From the NCBI RefSeq assembly GCF_000213785.1, contig NC_015557.1:186001-250000 (forward strand): DNA of 64,000 bases. The letters run 5' to 3'. The notes below the pieces were generated by a model. The model searched no databases. It had not been told where the DNA came from and saw nothing but the letters and a program-made list of their open reading frames with translations. Origin of the DNA: Hydrogenobaculum sp. 3684 (GTDB lineage Bacteria; Aquificota; Aquificia; Aquificales; Aquificaceae). The stretch's first letter is position 1, and each line of letters begins with the position of its first letter. Made by a program: the position numbers and the translations under genes. This document shows positions 9,185 through 15,588 of this stretch, one piece after another.

Positions 9185-9640
9185 ATGAATTTAAAATCTT
9201 GGAGTTATTATATACAGCTAAGAGCTTACGACGAATCTGGTAATGTAAAAGAGGATTCTGCTCTTTACATAGTAGGTCTTCCCATTACTGATGATGTACT
9301 AAAGGCTGTAGAGATGGAATGCTATGCTCAGAATTACATACCTCAAGAGTTTGCCATAGCTTACGGCAAAGCTTACGCCATAGGCACAGACATAGATATA
9401 AAAAACCTTAGCGATTACAACCTAAACGCTTACGATAAGGCTACAGATCTATATATATTTAACGAAAATGTTAACTTTCATGAAGGATTAGAACAAGTTT
9501 TTAGGATTTTATTAGAACAATCTTTTAAAGATTTTGAACCAAGCAAAATAGAACCAGTTATAGATGTTGGTATCCCTCCGATAGAAACCTTGCGAGAGGT
9601 TTTTGATAGTGTGGTTAAACATTTCTTACCTCCTATGTAG
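9185..9640 (+). CDS. Hypothetical protein whose C-terminus is encoded by a repeat
   Basis: This 151-residue soluble protein has no domain I recognise; it is acidic, with many Asp, Glu and Tyr residues and no signal peptide or membrane segment. An AT-rich TAAATT box about 7 nt before the ATG and absence of a Shine-Dalgarno sequence suggest a possible leaderless start. The last ten or so residues (about SVVKHFLPPM) and the TAG stop lie within a dispersed repeat beginning at 9608, so the original C-terminus has probably been replaced. Comparison with relatives would show the ancestral end. Confidence 0.65.
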   Translation: MNLKSWSYYIQLRAYDESGNVKEDSALYIVGLPITDDVLKAVEMECYAQNYIPQEFAIAYGKAYAIGTDIDIKNLSDYNLNAYDKATDLYIFNENVNFHEGLEQVFRILLEQSFKDFEPSKIEPVIDVGIPPIETLREVFDSVVKHFLPPM

Positions 9641-9702
9641 CTGTCTTCATCAACCTACGACAAGTATGCCACGCAATAGTAAAATGCGATTCCACCGCTC
9701 TA
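9608..9702 (+). repeat. Dispersed repeat copy carrying one 18-bp unit
   Basis: It begins AGTGTGG, continues with CATTTCTTACC and TCATCAACCTACGA, and ends ATTCCACCGCTCTA, matching the copies at 13179-13598 and 15399-15514. The 18-bp-type core ACAAGTATGCCACG is at 9660-9673. The copy starts inside the 151-residue gene and supplies its stop codon, then fills the space up to the aroD end. Confidence 0.8.
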
Positions 9703-9715
9703 AAGTTATGGTAAA

Positions 9716-10369
9716 TTATCTTAAATAAAACATCTCTTTTAGTTTAAGCATCTCTTCTAAAGAAAGCTGTCCTGGGGCGTTTGGTTTTTCCAAATATGCG
9801 TAGCTTATGAAAGAACCGAAGATAAACCCAGCTATTCTTGAGATTTTGCCAAACTCTCCCATAGATATGAGTATTTTTGGTGTTTTTATATCGCTAGCAC
9901 TACACATAAGCCTTGCCACATCTTCGTAGGAGTTTGCTTTTAAAGCGATTTTTGGAATATCTCCATATCTTAGGGCTTCTCTTATGGTTTCTTTTATAAC
10001 AAAGTTTGCCGGTGTCATTTCAAAGTTGTGATAAGAGACGATAAGTTTTTTGTTGTACTCTTTTGAGAGTCTTGATATATAGGTTATTATATCTGTGGAA
10101 GAAAGCTCTATATCTGTATAATCAGATAAAGGCATAAGCTTTTCAAACATTTCTACTCTGTTTTCTACATAAGCTCCGCCTTCTTTTTCACTTCTTATAG
10201 TTAGTATCGTTTCAAAACCATTTTCTTTTGCTTTTTTTAAAAGCCCAGATACAAAGCTTATATCTTTGTTGGAAAAGTAATCTACTCTAAATTCTAAAAT
10301 ATCCGCATTTCTGGCTTTTACTAAAACCTCATCAAAATTTTCATCGGTTATTGGTATAGCTATTTTCAT
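9716..10369 (-). CDS. aroD: 3-dehydroquinate dehydratase, type I
   Basis: AroD (217 residues) dehydrates 3-dehydroquinate to 3-dehydroshikimate in the shikimate pathway. The type I (Schiff-base) enzyme is indicated by the N-terminal ILEFRVDYF, catalytic His in VSYHNFEMTP, the Schiff-base Lys in DIPKIALKANS, and the C-terminal PGQLSLEEM. It starts at the aroC stop with a one-base TAATG overlap, so the two shikimate genes are translationally coupled. Confidence 0.94.
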   Translation of the reverse strand: MKIAIPITDENFDEVLVKARNADILEFRVDYFSNKDISFVSGLLKKAKENGFETILTIRSEKEGGAYVENRVEMFEKLMPLSDYTDIELSSTDIITYISRLSKEYNKKLIVSYHNFEMTPANFVIKETIREALRYGDIPKIALKANSYEDVARLMCSASDIKTPKILISMGEFGKISRIAGFIFGSFISYAYLEKPNAPGQLSLEEMLKLKEMFYLR

Positions 10370-11526
10370 TAAAATGACCTCACGTATTCAAGGTATTGGT
10401 TATAATTTATTATAAGCTCTTCCATGGAATCTGCGCCAAATTTTTCTAATATATGATGAGCTATTACAAAACTAAGCATGGCTTCTCCTACAACTGAAGC
10501 AGCTGCTATGGCTGTTACATCGCTTCTTTCTTTGCTGGCTTTTATCGGTTCTTTTGAGATAATATCTACGCTTCTTAAAGGGTTCATAAGAGTAGGTATG
10601 GGTTTCATGGCAGCTCTTACTACTATAGGCATTCCATTTGTCATACCACCTTCGGTGCCACCGAGATTGTTTGAATACCTAGTATAACCGTTTTCGTATC
10701 CTATCTCATCCATCACTTTTGATCCAAAAAGCGTAGCCCCCTTAAAACCAAGTCCTATCTCCACTCCCTTTATAGCTTGAATGCTCATCATAGCTTTTGC
10801 TATATCCCCGTCTATCCTTTTGTCCCATTGTATATAAGATCCAAGCCCAGGTGGTACATTTACAGCCACTACCTCAAATATTCCACCAAGACTTTCCCCT
10901 TGTTCTTTAGCTTTGTCAATATACTCTATTACCTCTTGGTCTTTGGCTGGGTCTACAAATCTTACGACAGACTTTTCAGCTTCTTTGGCATTGATAGAAG
11001 GATCGTCAGATGGTGGTGTTGCAGATATTTTCCCAACGCTTAAGACATAACTATAAACTTCTATGTTTAAAGCTTTTAATAAAAGCTTACAAAAAGCCCC
11101 TATCGCTACTCTTGAAGCGGTTTCTCTGGCAGAAGCCCTTTCTAAGACGTTTCTTAAGTCTTTTTGATTGTATTTTATACCACCTATCAAATCAGCATGT
11201 CCAGGTCTTGGCCTTGTAAAATCTTTAAAATCTTCTGGTTTTTGACCAAAAGGAGCCATTTTGTTTTGCCAGTTTTCCCAATCTTTGTTTTTTATCTCTA
11301 TGGCTATAGGAGCACCGGTGGTTTTTCCAAACCTAACCCCAGATAAGATATTGGCTTTGTCTTGCTCTATAGCCATACGCCCGCCCCTTCCGTATCCGCC
11401 TTGTCTTCTTCTTAGTTCGTTGTTTATAAAATCTATATCCACTTCAAGGTTTGATGGCAACCCTTCTAATATAGATATAAGAGCTTGTCCATGAGACTCA
11501 CCAGCACTTAAAAATCTTAAACCCAT
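10369..11526 (-). CDS. aroC: Chorismate synthase
   Basis: AroC (385 residues) converts 5-enolpyruvylshikimate-3-phosphate to chorismate using reduced FMN. Family signatures are [17 protein letters not shown] near the N-terminus, [13 protein letters not shown], the [14 protein letters not shown] helix and [21 protein letters not shown] truncated here to [10 protein letters not shown]. It heads a two-gene operon with aroD. The start lacks a Shine-Dalgarno sequence and follows a TATAAT by 7 nt, which indicates a leaderless mRNA. A tandem repeat pair lies immediately upstream. Confidence 0.95.
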   Translation of the reverse strand: MGLRFLSAGESHGQALISILEGLPSNLEVDIDFINNELRRRQGGYGRGGRMAIEQDKANILSGVRFGKTTGAPIAIEIKNKDWENWQNKMAPFGQKPEDFKDFTRPRPGHADLIGGIKYNQKDLRNVLERASARETASRVAIGAFCKLLLKALNIEVYSYVLSVGKISATPPSDDPSINAKEAEKSVVRFVDPAKDQEVIEYIDKAKEQGESLGGIFEVVAVNVPPGLGSYIQWDKRIDGDIAKAMMSIQAIKGVEIGLGFKGATLFGSKVMDEIGYENGYTRYSNNLGGTEGGMTNGMPIVVRAAMKPIPTLMNPLRSVDIISKEPIKASKERSDVTAIAAASVVGEAMLSFVIAHHILEKFGADSMEELIINYNQYLEYVRSF

Positions 11527-11533
11527 AGTATTA

Positions 11534-11539
11534 ATTATA
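11534..11539 (-). promoter_or_regulatory. -10 box of aroC, leaderless type
   Basis: On the minus strand, TATAAT occupies 11534-11539 and the aroC ATG starts 7 nt downstream, with no ribosome-binding site. A convincing -35 is not seen; that region would lie within the repeat starting at 11546. Confidence 0.5.
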
Positions 11540-11545
11540 CATCAA

Positions 11546-11708
11546 AGTGTGCTAACGGGCATTTCTTACATTGTGAGATAAGTGTTTGTTAAGAACATGC
11601 TTATTTGAAACATGTTTTCAACACTCTGTGTACCAACGGGCATTTCTTACATCGTGGATTTAGAGTCTTTTAAGAACATGCTTATTTGAAACATGTTTTC
11701 AACACTCT
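11546..11708 (+). repeat. Two tandem copies of a repeat subtype with an internal hairpin
   Basis: Copies at 11546-11627 and 11628-11708 share AACGGGCATTTCTTACAT at the left and a nearly identical right half with AACATG...CATGTT, which can form a stem-loop. Each ends AACACTCT. The left end AGTGTGCTAACGG and the GAAACATG..ACTCT right end relate it to the AGTGTGC...GAAATGCG...CGCTCT family elsewhere in the window. The pair fills the space between aroC and tRNA-Arg. Confidence 0.8.
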
Positions 11709-11788
11709 GTGTTTATAATCTATTTGGACCTATACAAAATATGCTGTTTTGGTTTTTTTATAGGTTAAAATAAATATCAAAGGATAAA

Positions 11789-11861
11789 GTGTCTGTAGCT
11801 TAACGGATAAAGCGCAGGTCTCCGGAACCTGAGATTGCGGGTTCGAATCCCGCCAGACACG
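11789..11861 (+). tRNA. tRNA-Arg (CCG)
   Basis: The acceptor GTGTCTG (11789-11795) pairs with CAGACAC (11854-11860), with discriminator G at 11861. The anticodon stem CAGGT/ACCTG encloses loop CTCCGGA, giving anticodon CCG for arginine. The T arm has GGTTCGAATCC. CCA is not encoded. It ends one base before the stop codon of the convergent carbonic anhydrase-like gene. Confidence 0.93.
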
Positions 11862-11862
11862 T

Positions 11863-12375
11863 TTAAGGATTTGCTAAATAATTATTTTTATATCTTACAT
11901 AGTTTGAAGCTGATTCTTTTATAAGCTCTATCTCTTCTGGTTTTAAGTCCCTTACTATTTTAGCTGGGCTTCCTGCCACCAAAACACCGCTTGGTATATG
12001 TTTGTTTGGGGTTATGAGGGCTCTTGCCCCTACCAAGACAAAATCTTCTATTGTAGCTCCGTCCATGATGGTAGCTCCCATTCCCACCAATACAAAATTT
12101 TTTATAGTGCATCCGTGTATTATAGCCCCGTGCCCTATAGTGACATCGTGTCCTATGATGGTTGGATGCGTGTTGTGGGTTACATGGATTACGGAGTTAT
12201 CTTGAATGTTTGTTCTATCGCCAATTTTTATATAATTTACATCTCCTCTTATGACAGTGCCAAACCATACGCTAACATCATCTCCAAGCTCAACATCTCC
12301 TATTACAAAAGCGTTATCTGCTATATATACACCGCTACCTATTTTTGGATAAAAGTTTTTGTAAGCTTTTAACAT
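11863..12375 (-). CDS. Gamma-type carbonic anhydrase family protein (left-handed beta helix)
   Basis: This 170-residue hexapeptide-repeat protein belongs to the YrdA/PaaY-like gamma carbonic anhydrase family, which binds a metal between trimer subunits. Putative metal ligands are the His residues in VIHVTHNTHP and the TIGHGAIIHGC segment. The repeats of small hydrophobic-Gly residues span about 15-150. Catalysis of CO2 hydration is not guaranteed in this family. It appears monocistronic: an extended -10 (TGCTATAAT, core at 12383-12388) lies 7 nt before ATG with no Shine-Dalgarno sequence, another leaderless candidate. Confidence 0.88.
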   Translation of the reverse strand: MLKAYKNFYPKIGSGVYIADNAFVIGDVELGDDVSVWFGTVIRGDVNYIKIGDRTNIQDNSVIHVTHNTHPTIIGHDVTIGHGAIIHGCTIKNFVLVGMGATIMDGATIEDFVLVGARALITPNKHIPSGVLVAGSPAKIVRDLKPEEIELIKESASNYVRYKNNYLANP

Positions 12376-12382
12376 GAAAAGT

Positions 12383-12388
12383 ATTATA
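12383..12388 (-). promoter_or_regulatory. Extended -10 of the gamma carbonic anhydrase-like gene
   Basis: Read on the minus strand, TGCTATAAT ends 7 nt before the start codon, with its TATAAT core at 12383-12388. The TG dinucleotide makes it an extended -10, and no ribosome-binding site intervenes. Confidence 0.55.
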
Positions 12389-12400
12389 GCAAATTATCTT

Positions 12401-12847
12401 TTAATGATGATGGTGATGATTACTGCAGCTAAATCTTATAAGAAGCTCAAACTTATCAGGGGTTACGAGGGTAAGTTCGTTAGATTCATATTTTCTTAAA
12501 AGCTCATCAAAACTTATTTTGTCATCTTCGGCAAAATACACCTTCATACCGTTTGCTATAGCGAGATTGTAAGCTCCTTGTCCCATATGTAGGACTATAA
12601 GTTCTCTTACACCAAGAGATAGCAAAAACCTTATCACCATACCGCCCCTTTCTACCGGGTTTCTTAGGGTTTTAATGGTTTTTGAGTTTTTATCGTAAAA
12701 AGCAAAAAACTTCACTTCTCCAAAAAGTGGTGATATTTTTATAGGGCTATTTTCCTTTGGGGCTTTTATTGGTATAGCCACATGGTTTTCAAAAGATTCA
12801 AAGCCTTCTGGCAATGTAAATCTTTCTACCGTTTTAAGCGTTTTCAT
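12401..12847 (-). CDS. NifX/NifB-type iron-molybdenum cofactor-binding domain protein with natural His tail
   Basis: This 148-residue protein has the dinitrogenase Fe-Mo cofactor biosynthesis fold, seen in SPLFGEVKFFAFYD, NPVERGGMVIRFLLSLGV, ELIVLHMGQGAYNLA and GMKVYFAED. Such proteins bind Fe-S or Fe-Mo precursors; outside nitrogenase clusters their role is often unknown, and no nif gene is near. It ends in SCSNHHHHH, a natural polyhistidine tail that probably binds metal. AGGAGGTG precedes the ATG, so unlike its neighbours it uses a Shine-Dalgarno start. Confidence 0.8.
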   Translation of the reverse strand: MKTLKTVERFTLPEGFESFENHVAIPIKAPKENSPIKISPLFGEVKFFAFYDKNSKTIKTLRNPVERGGMVIRFLLSLGVRELIVLHMGQGAYNLAIANGMKVYFAEDDKISFDELLRKYESNELTLVTPDKFELLIRFSCSNHHHHH

Positions 12848-12879
12848 AGAACACCTCCTAAAAATGCGTGGTTAATAAA

Positions 12880-12899
12880 TACTAACTATTAAATTAGTA
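12880..12899. other. Short inverted repeat upstream of the NifX-like gene
   Basis: TACTAA (12880-12885) and TTAGTA (12894-12899) form an inverted repeat with an 8-nt loop, 33-52 bp upstream of the NifX-like start. It could be an operator or a weak hairpin; AT-rich composition makes chance plausible. Confidence 0.25.
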
Positions 12900-12933
12900 A
12901 GAAATTTAGATTGTAGTAGAAGTTTTATCATAA

Positions 12934-13161
12934 TTAGTCTTCTTTGTTTATCCTATCTTCTTCGTGTTTTACGATTTTAGAAAAAATAAATATTAAAACC
13001 GCACCTATCACAACGGTTTCTACAAGCCTTTGGGCGTACATCTTAAATACGTTTGGTATTTGTCCTGTTTGAAACATACAATTGTAACAATGCGTATGTC
13101 CTTGATAGGGTGTGCCTTCCAACATATGTATAAAATTCATTATGCTATGCCAAATGTCCAT
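12934..13161 (-). CDS. Small membrane protein with a CxxC motif
   Basis: This 75-residue protein has one hydrophobic segment (about residues 47-62, LVETVVIGAVLIFIFS) followed by a charged cytoplasmic-like tail, and a THCYNCM (C-x2-C) motif in the N-terminal part. The motif is not CxxCH, so heme c attachment is not indicated. Homology is unknown to me. TATAAT (13168-13173, minus strand) lies 6 nt before ATG, again suggesting leaderless translation. Upstream DNA is entirely a repeat array, so any -35 would lie in the repeat. Confidence 0.6.
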   Translation of the reverse strand: MDIWHSIMNFIHMLEGTPYQGHTHCYNCMFQTGQIPNVFKMYAQRLVETVVIGAVLIFIFSKIVKHEEDRINKED

Positions 13162-13167
13162 TAGTTT

Positions 13168-13173
13168 ATTATA
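13168..13173 (-). promoter_or_regulatory. -10 box of the 75-residue membrane protein gene
   Basis: On the minus strand TATAAT ends 6 nt before the ATG, and there is no ribosome-binding site. The region where a -35 would be expected lies in the first copy of the repeat array. Confidence 0.5.
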
Positions 13174-13178
13174 ACTCT

Positions 13179-13598
13179 AGTGTGTGTAGCATGTCTTACG
13201 CGTGTGTACCTGTTCCCTCGCTAACCCACGACAAGTATGCCACGCAATAGTAAAATGCGGACGTTACCGCTCTAGTGTGCTAAGCCGTGGTAGACTTGTA
13301 GCATTTCTTACACTACCAGTACCTGTTCCCTCGTCAACCCACGAAGTGAAATGCGATTCCATCGCTCTATCTATTTTTAGCTTTAGCTCTTTTGCCTGCT
13401 CTTTCATCAACCTACGATGTAAAACGCGTTGATAACGCTCTAGTGTGCTGGAAGCATTTCTTACACTACCAGTACCTGTTCCCTCGCTAACCCACCAAGT
13501 GAAATGCGGACGTTACCGCTCTATTTACTTTTTAGCTTTAGCTATTTTGCCTGCTCTTTAGTCAATCTACGAAGTAAAATGCGGGCGTTACCGCTCTA
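13179..13598 (+). repeat. Array of five head-to-tail dispersed repeats
   Basis: Copies run approximately 13179-13273, 13274-13368, 13369-13441, 13442-13522 and 13523-13598. Copies 1, 2 and 4 begin AGTGTG and contain TACCTGTTCCCTCG; all five end in CGCTCT before an A. Copies 3 and 5 have a variant left half with TTTTTAGCTTTAGCT. Copy 1 carries a direct 18-bp-type core (13231-13244) and copy 2 an inverted one (13286-13299). No credible gene lies in this 430-bp interval; the array's last CTA is the TAG stop of the minus-strand 44-residue gene. Confidence 0.9.
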
Positions 13599-13730
13599 TT
13601 CACTTTTTAAAGCTACCACAAGTATAGCTAGTATACCTATGGCAAATATGATAGAAAGTATTATTACCACTGTGCTTGAGTAATGAGAAAATGCCATTTG
13701 CTGTTTCGCTATTGCTTTCCATGTGTTCAT
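13596..13730 (-). CDS. 44-residue single-pass membrane protein
   Basis: Starting at ATG 13728-13730, this short frame encodes a soluble N-terminus (MNTWKAIAKQQMAFSHYSS) and one long hydrophobic helix ending in VVALKSE. The stop TAG (13596-13598) is the last three bases of the repeat array read in reverse, so the true C-terminus may have been altered by repeat insertion. It belongs to no family I recognise; similar tiny one-helix proteins are common as subunits of respiratory complexes, but nothing here proves that. Upstream lies the terminator of the next minus-strand operon. Confidence 0.45.
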   Translation of the reverse strand: MNTWKAIAKQQMAFSHYSSTVVIILSIIFAIGILAILVVALKSE

Positions 13731-13765
13731 GGTATTATTTTACAACATCAATATAAAATAAATAT

Positions 13766-13787
13766 AAAAAGAGGGCAAAAGCCCTCC
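13766..13787 (-). terminator. Intrinsic terminator of the unknown three-gene operon
   Basis: On the minus strand GAGGGC, loop TTTT, GCCCTC (stem arms 13781-13786 and 13771-13776) is followed by CTTTTTATATTTATTTT. This is a canonical Rho-independent terminator about 55 bp after the stop of the 206-residue gene. Confidence 0.85.
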
Positions 13788-13843
13788 AAGTATTAAAATC
13801 TATCAAATGCATCAGCCCGGAACCTATGCTTTACCATTCCATC

Positions 13844-14464
13844 TTAAAGATATGAGCCTGTTTGTGGAGGTGGTGGAATTTGTTGTGTTTGTTGTGCCTG
13901 TTGTTGTGCTGGTTGTTCTGGAGGCGGTGGCTTTATGGTTTGCTTTACCTTTAGGCTTTTGATCTTTGCGTGTGCTGTGTATTCTATTTGCTTTATGGAT
14001 TCGGATTGATTTTGAGGGTTTTTATAAAGAGTTTGTTGGTGCTTTGCTTTTAAAAGCACGAAACTAAAAGGTTTTACATCAAGACCACTTAACATGATAA
14101 GATATAAAGCTTGTCCTAAGTAAGTTATTATATCCTCTATATAGGGTAGGGCGCTATACATATAACCTGTATTAGATATGAGTTCTTTGAACAAGCTTAA
14201 AAACTCTTGTTTAGACATTCTGTTTTTGGTAGATTTTATGGCCTGTAAGCTTTGGAGAAATTTTGCAAATTCATCATCTAGTATATTTGCTTTTAATAAA
14301 AGCTCTATTATGTCATTATTGTATAGCGTTTGGTATCCTATATAATTTGCCCAAGCTTCTATTATGCTTGGTATATCATTGCCGATTAAAGCTTTTATCT
14401 TTGACCTGATATCTTGGTTGTCTTGGGATACAAATATCTTTTCTAGAATAGCCTTTTCTTTCAT
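13844..14464 (-). CDS. Hypothetical protein with Pro/Gln-rich tail
   Basis: This 206-residue protein is mostly helical (residues 1-165) and ends in a low-complexity Pro/Gln tail (about 175-206, including PPPPEQPAQQQAQQ). No domain, signal peptide or clear membrane segment is recognised. AAGGAGAA precedes the ATG. It is the last gene of a three-gene minus-strand operon (14716-15294, then 14476-14670, then this) closed by a strong terminator. A phage or other mobile origin is possible but not shown. Confidence 0.6.
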   Translation of the reverse strand: MKEKAILEKIFVSQDNQDIRSKIKALIGNDIPSIIEAWANYIGYQTLYNNDIIELLLKANILDDEFAKFLQSLQAIKSTKNRMSKQEFLSLFKELISNTGYMYSALPYIEDIITYLGQALYLIMLSGLDVKPFSFVLLKAKHQQTLYKNPQNQSESIKQIEYTAHAKIKSLKVKQTIKPPPPEQPAQQQAQQTQQIPPPPQTGSYL

Positions 14465-14475
14465 AGCATTCTCCT

Positions 14476-14670
14476 TTATCCTATCTCTTCTAAATCTTTT
14501 AACACGCTTTGAAGTCTTGGCGCTATCTCTTCCAGTATATCCACAATCTCCAAAAGCAAATTTTTTTGATGAGGATCCTTTGTATTTTCTACAAGAACCT
14601 CAACATCTTCTATGAGCTTTACAAATTTTGGTATATCTTCTATCAACAAGCTTATTATTTTAAAATCCAT
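14476..14670 (-). CDS. Small acidic helical protein
   Basis: This 64-residue protein is acidic and helical with regularly spaced Leu, Ile and Val, and probably forms a helical hairpin or coiled-coil assembly. I start it at ATG 14668-14670 because AGGAGGTAG sits just upstream; an in-frame ATG farther upstream overlaps the intergenic hairpin and lacks a site. It is the middle gene of an unrecognised three-gene operon. Confidence 0.6.
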   Translation of the reverse strand: MDFKIISLLIEDIPKFVKLIEDVEVLVENTKDPHQKNLLLEIVDILEEIAPRLQSVLKDLEEIG

Positions 14671-14690
14671 AAAACTACCTCCTTTTAAAT

Positions 14691-14706
14691 CCCCCACAAA
14701 AGGGGG
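14691..14706 (-). other. G/C hairpin between operon genes
   Basis: On the minus strand CCCCC, loop, GGGGG (14702-14706 with 14691-14695) forms a short strong stem between the 192-residue gene and the ribosome-binding site of the 64-residue gene. The following bases are ATTTAAAA, not a T-run, so it looks more like an mRNA stability or attenuation element than a full terminator. Confidence 0.45.
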
Positions 14707-14715
14707 GTAATTAGT

Positions 14716-15294
14716 TTAGGTTAGTTGATCGCAGGAGCGATACAAGACCACTTGGCCGGTTTTTCTATCTTTTTTGCTTCTTATCTCAGATTCAAGCTTT
14801 CTTATAACACATCTTCCAACGCTTACTATGTCCTGTTTGCCAGAGTTAGATAGTACCGTTCCTAAGGTTGGGGTTTTGGAGCTTGTCTTTTTCCTTTTTT
14901 CTAAAGAGTTTATGATGTTTTGGATTGTAGCCTCTTGGTTTTGGTCTTTTAACTCTTTTAATATGTCTTCTAATATGGCTATCTCTTCGGCAGTTTTTGA
15001 GCTTTTTATGGAAGTTTTCTTATGAGTAGATACTCTTAGCTCTTTTGTCCAAAACTTCAAAGCATCGGCTATTATAAGAGCTTGGCCGTTTATCACATCG
15101 CCAAAGACAAAGTAGTAGTTGTCTGCAGATTGGGGCAATGAGCTTGAGCTTCCCATATCTACTACAGCCACAAATCTTGATAAAAGCTCGTATCCACCAA
15201 GCTTTATGAGGTTTTGAACAGCACTTTTTGACCTCTCAAGGTCAAAGGTTTCCGTGATGGGTGCTACATGTGGCATTACAAACGTTTTAAGCAT
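14716..15294 (-). CDS. Hypothetical protein, first gene of an unknown operon
   Basis: This 192-residue protein has no family I recognise. Residues 1-100 look like a mixed alpha/beta domain (YYFVFGDVINGQALIIADAL), 100-150 is a charged helical linker, and the C-terminus is basic with KDRKTGQVVLYRSC. Cysteines are few. TAGGAGGT precedes the ATG at 15292-15294. It leads two other unrecognised genes. The region between its start and the hldD promoter (15295-15550) holds only the operon's upstream DNA and one dispersed repeat. Confidence 0.6.
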   Translation of the reverse strand: MLKTFVMPHVAPITETFDLERSKSAVQNLIKLGGYELLSRFVAVVDMGSSSSLPQSADNYYFVFGDVINGQALIIADALKFWTKELRVSTHKKTSIKSSKTAEEIAILEDILKELKDQNQEATIQNIINSLEKRKKTSSKTPTLGTVLSNSGKQDIVSVGRCVIRKLESEIRSKKDRKTGQVVLYRSCDQLT

Positions 15295-15398
15295 AGGGCT
15301 TTACCTCCTAAAAGTGATATGTTAAATTTCTTTTAAAAGCCAAAAAACTAAGAGAAGTTTGTCCAAAGATGTCTATCGGAAGATTTGATATATATCAT

Positions 15399-15514
15399 AG
15401 TGTGCTGGTAGCATTTCTTACACTACCAGTGCCTGTTCCCTTGTCAACCCCAGACAAGTCTGCCACGCACCACAAGTCTGCCACGCAATAGTAAAATGCG
15501 ATGTTATCGCTCTA
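15399..15514 (+). repeat. Dispersed repeat with hairpin and two tandem 18-bp units
   Basis: It starts AGTGTGCTGGTAG, in which CTGGTAG pairs with CTACCAG across an 11-nt loop, and ends GATGTTATCGCTCTA. Two 18-bp units (cores ACAAGTCTGCCACG at 15454-15467 and 15472-15485) are inserted where the copy at 13442-13522 has none. It lies between divergently transcribed genes, upstream of the hldD promoter. Confidence 0.85.
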
Positions 15515-15554
15515 GTGTATAAATATATTTTGTTAATAAAATAATAATTGAGGC

Positions 15555-15582
15555 TTTACAAATACGTTATTTAAGTTAAAAT
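15555..15582 (+). promoter_or_regulatory. Promoter of the hldD operon, leaderless type
   Basis: TTTACA (15555-15560), a 16-bp spacer and TAAAAT (15577-15582) precede the GTG start codon at 15589 by 6 nt. There is no Shine-Dalgarno sequence, so transcription probably starts at the GTG. Confidence 0.65.
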
Positions 15583-15588
15583 ATTTTT

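Noticed and set aside
9641..9715. A terminator between the 151-residue gene and aroD
   Set aside because: No stem with a T-run is present; the interval is repeat sequence.
13202..13432. A 76-residue plus-strand frame in the repeat array
   Set aside because: It runs through two to three repeat copies, has no ribosome-binding site, and its Cys/Arg-rich product reflects repeat sequence.
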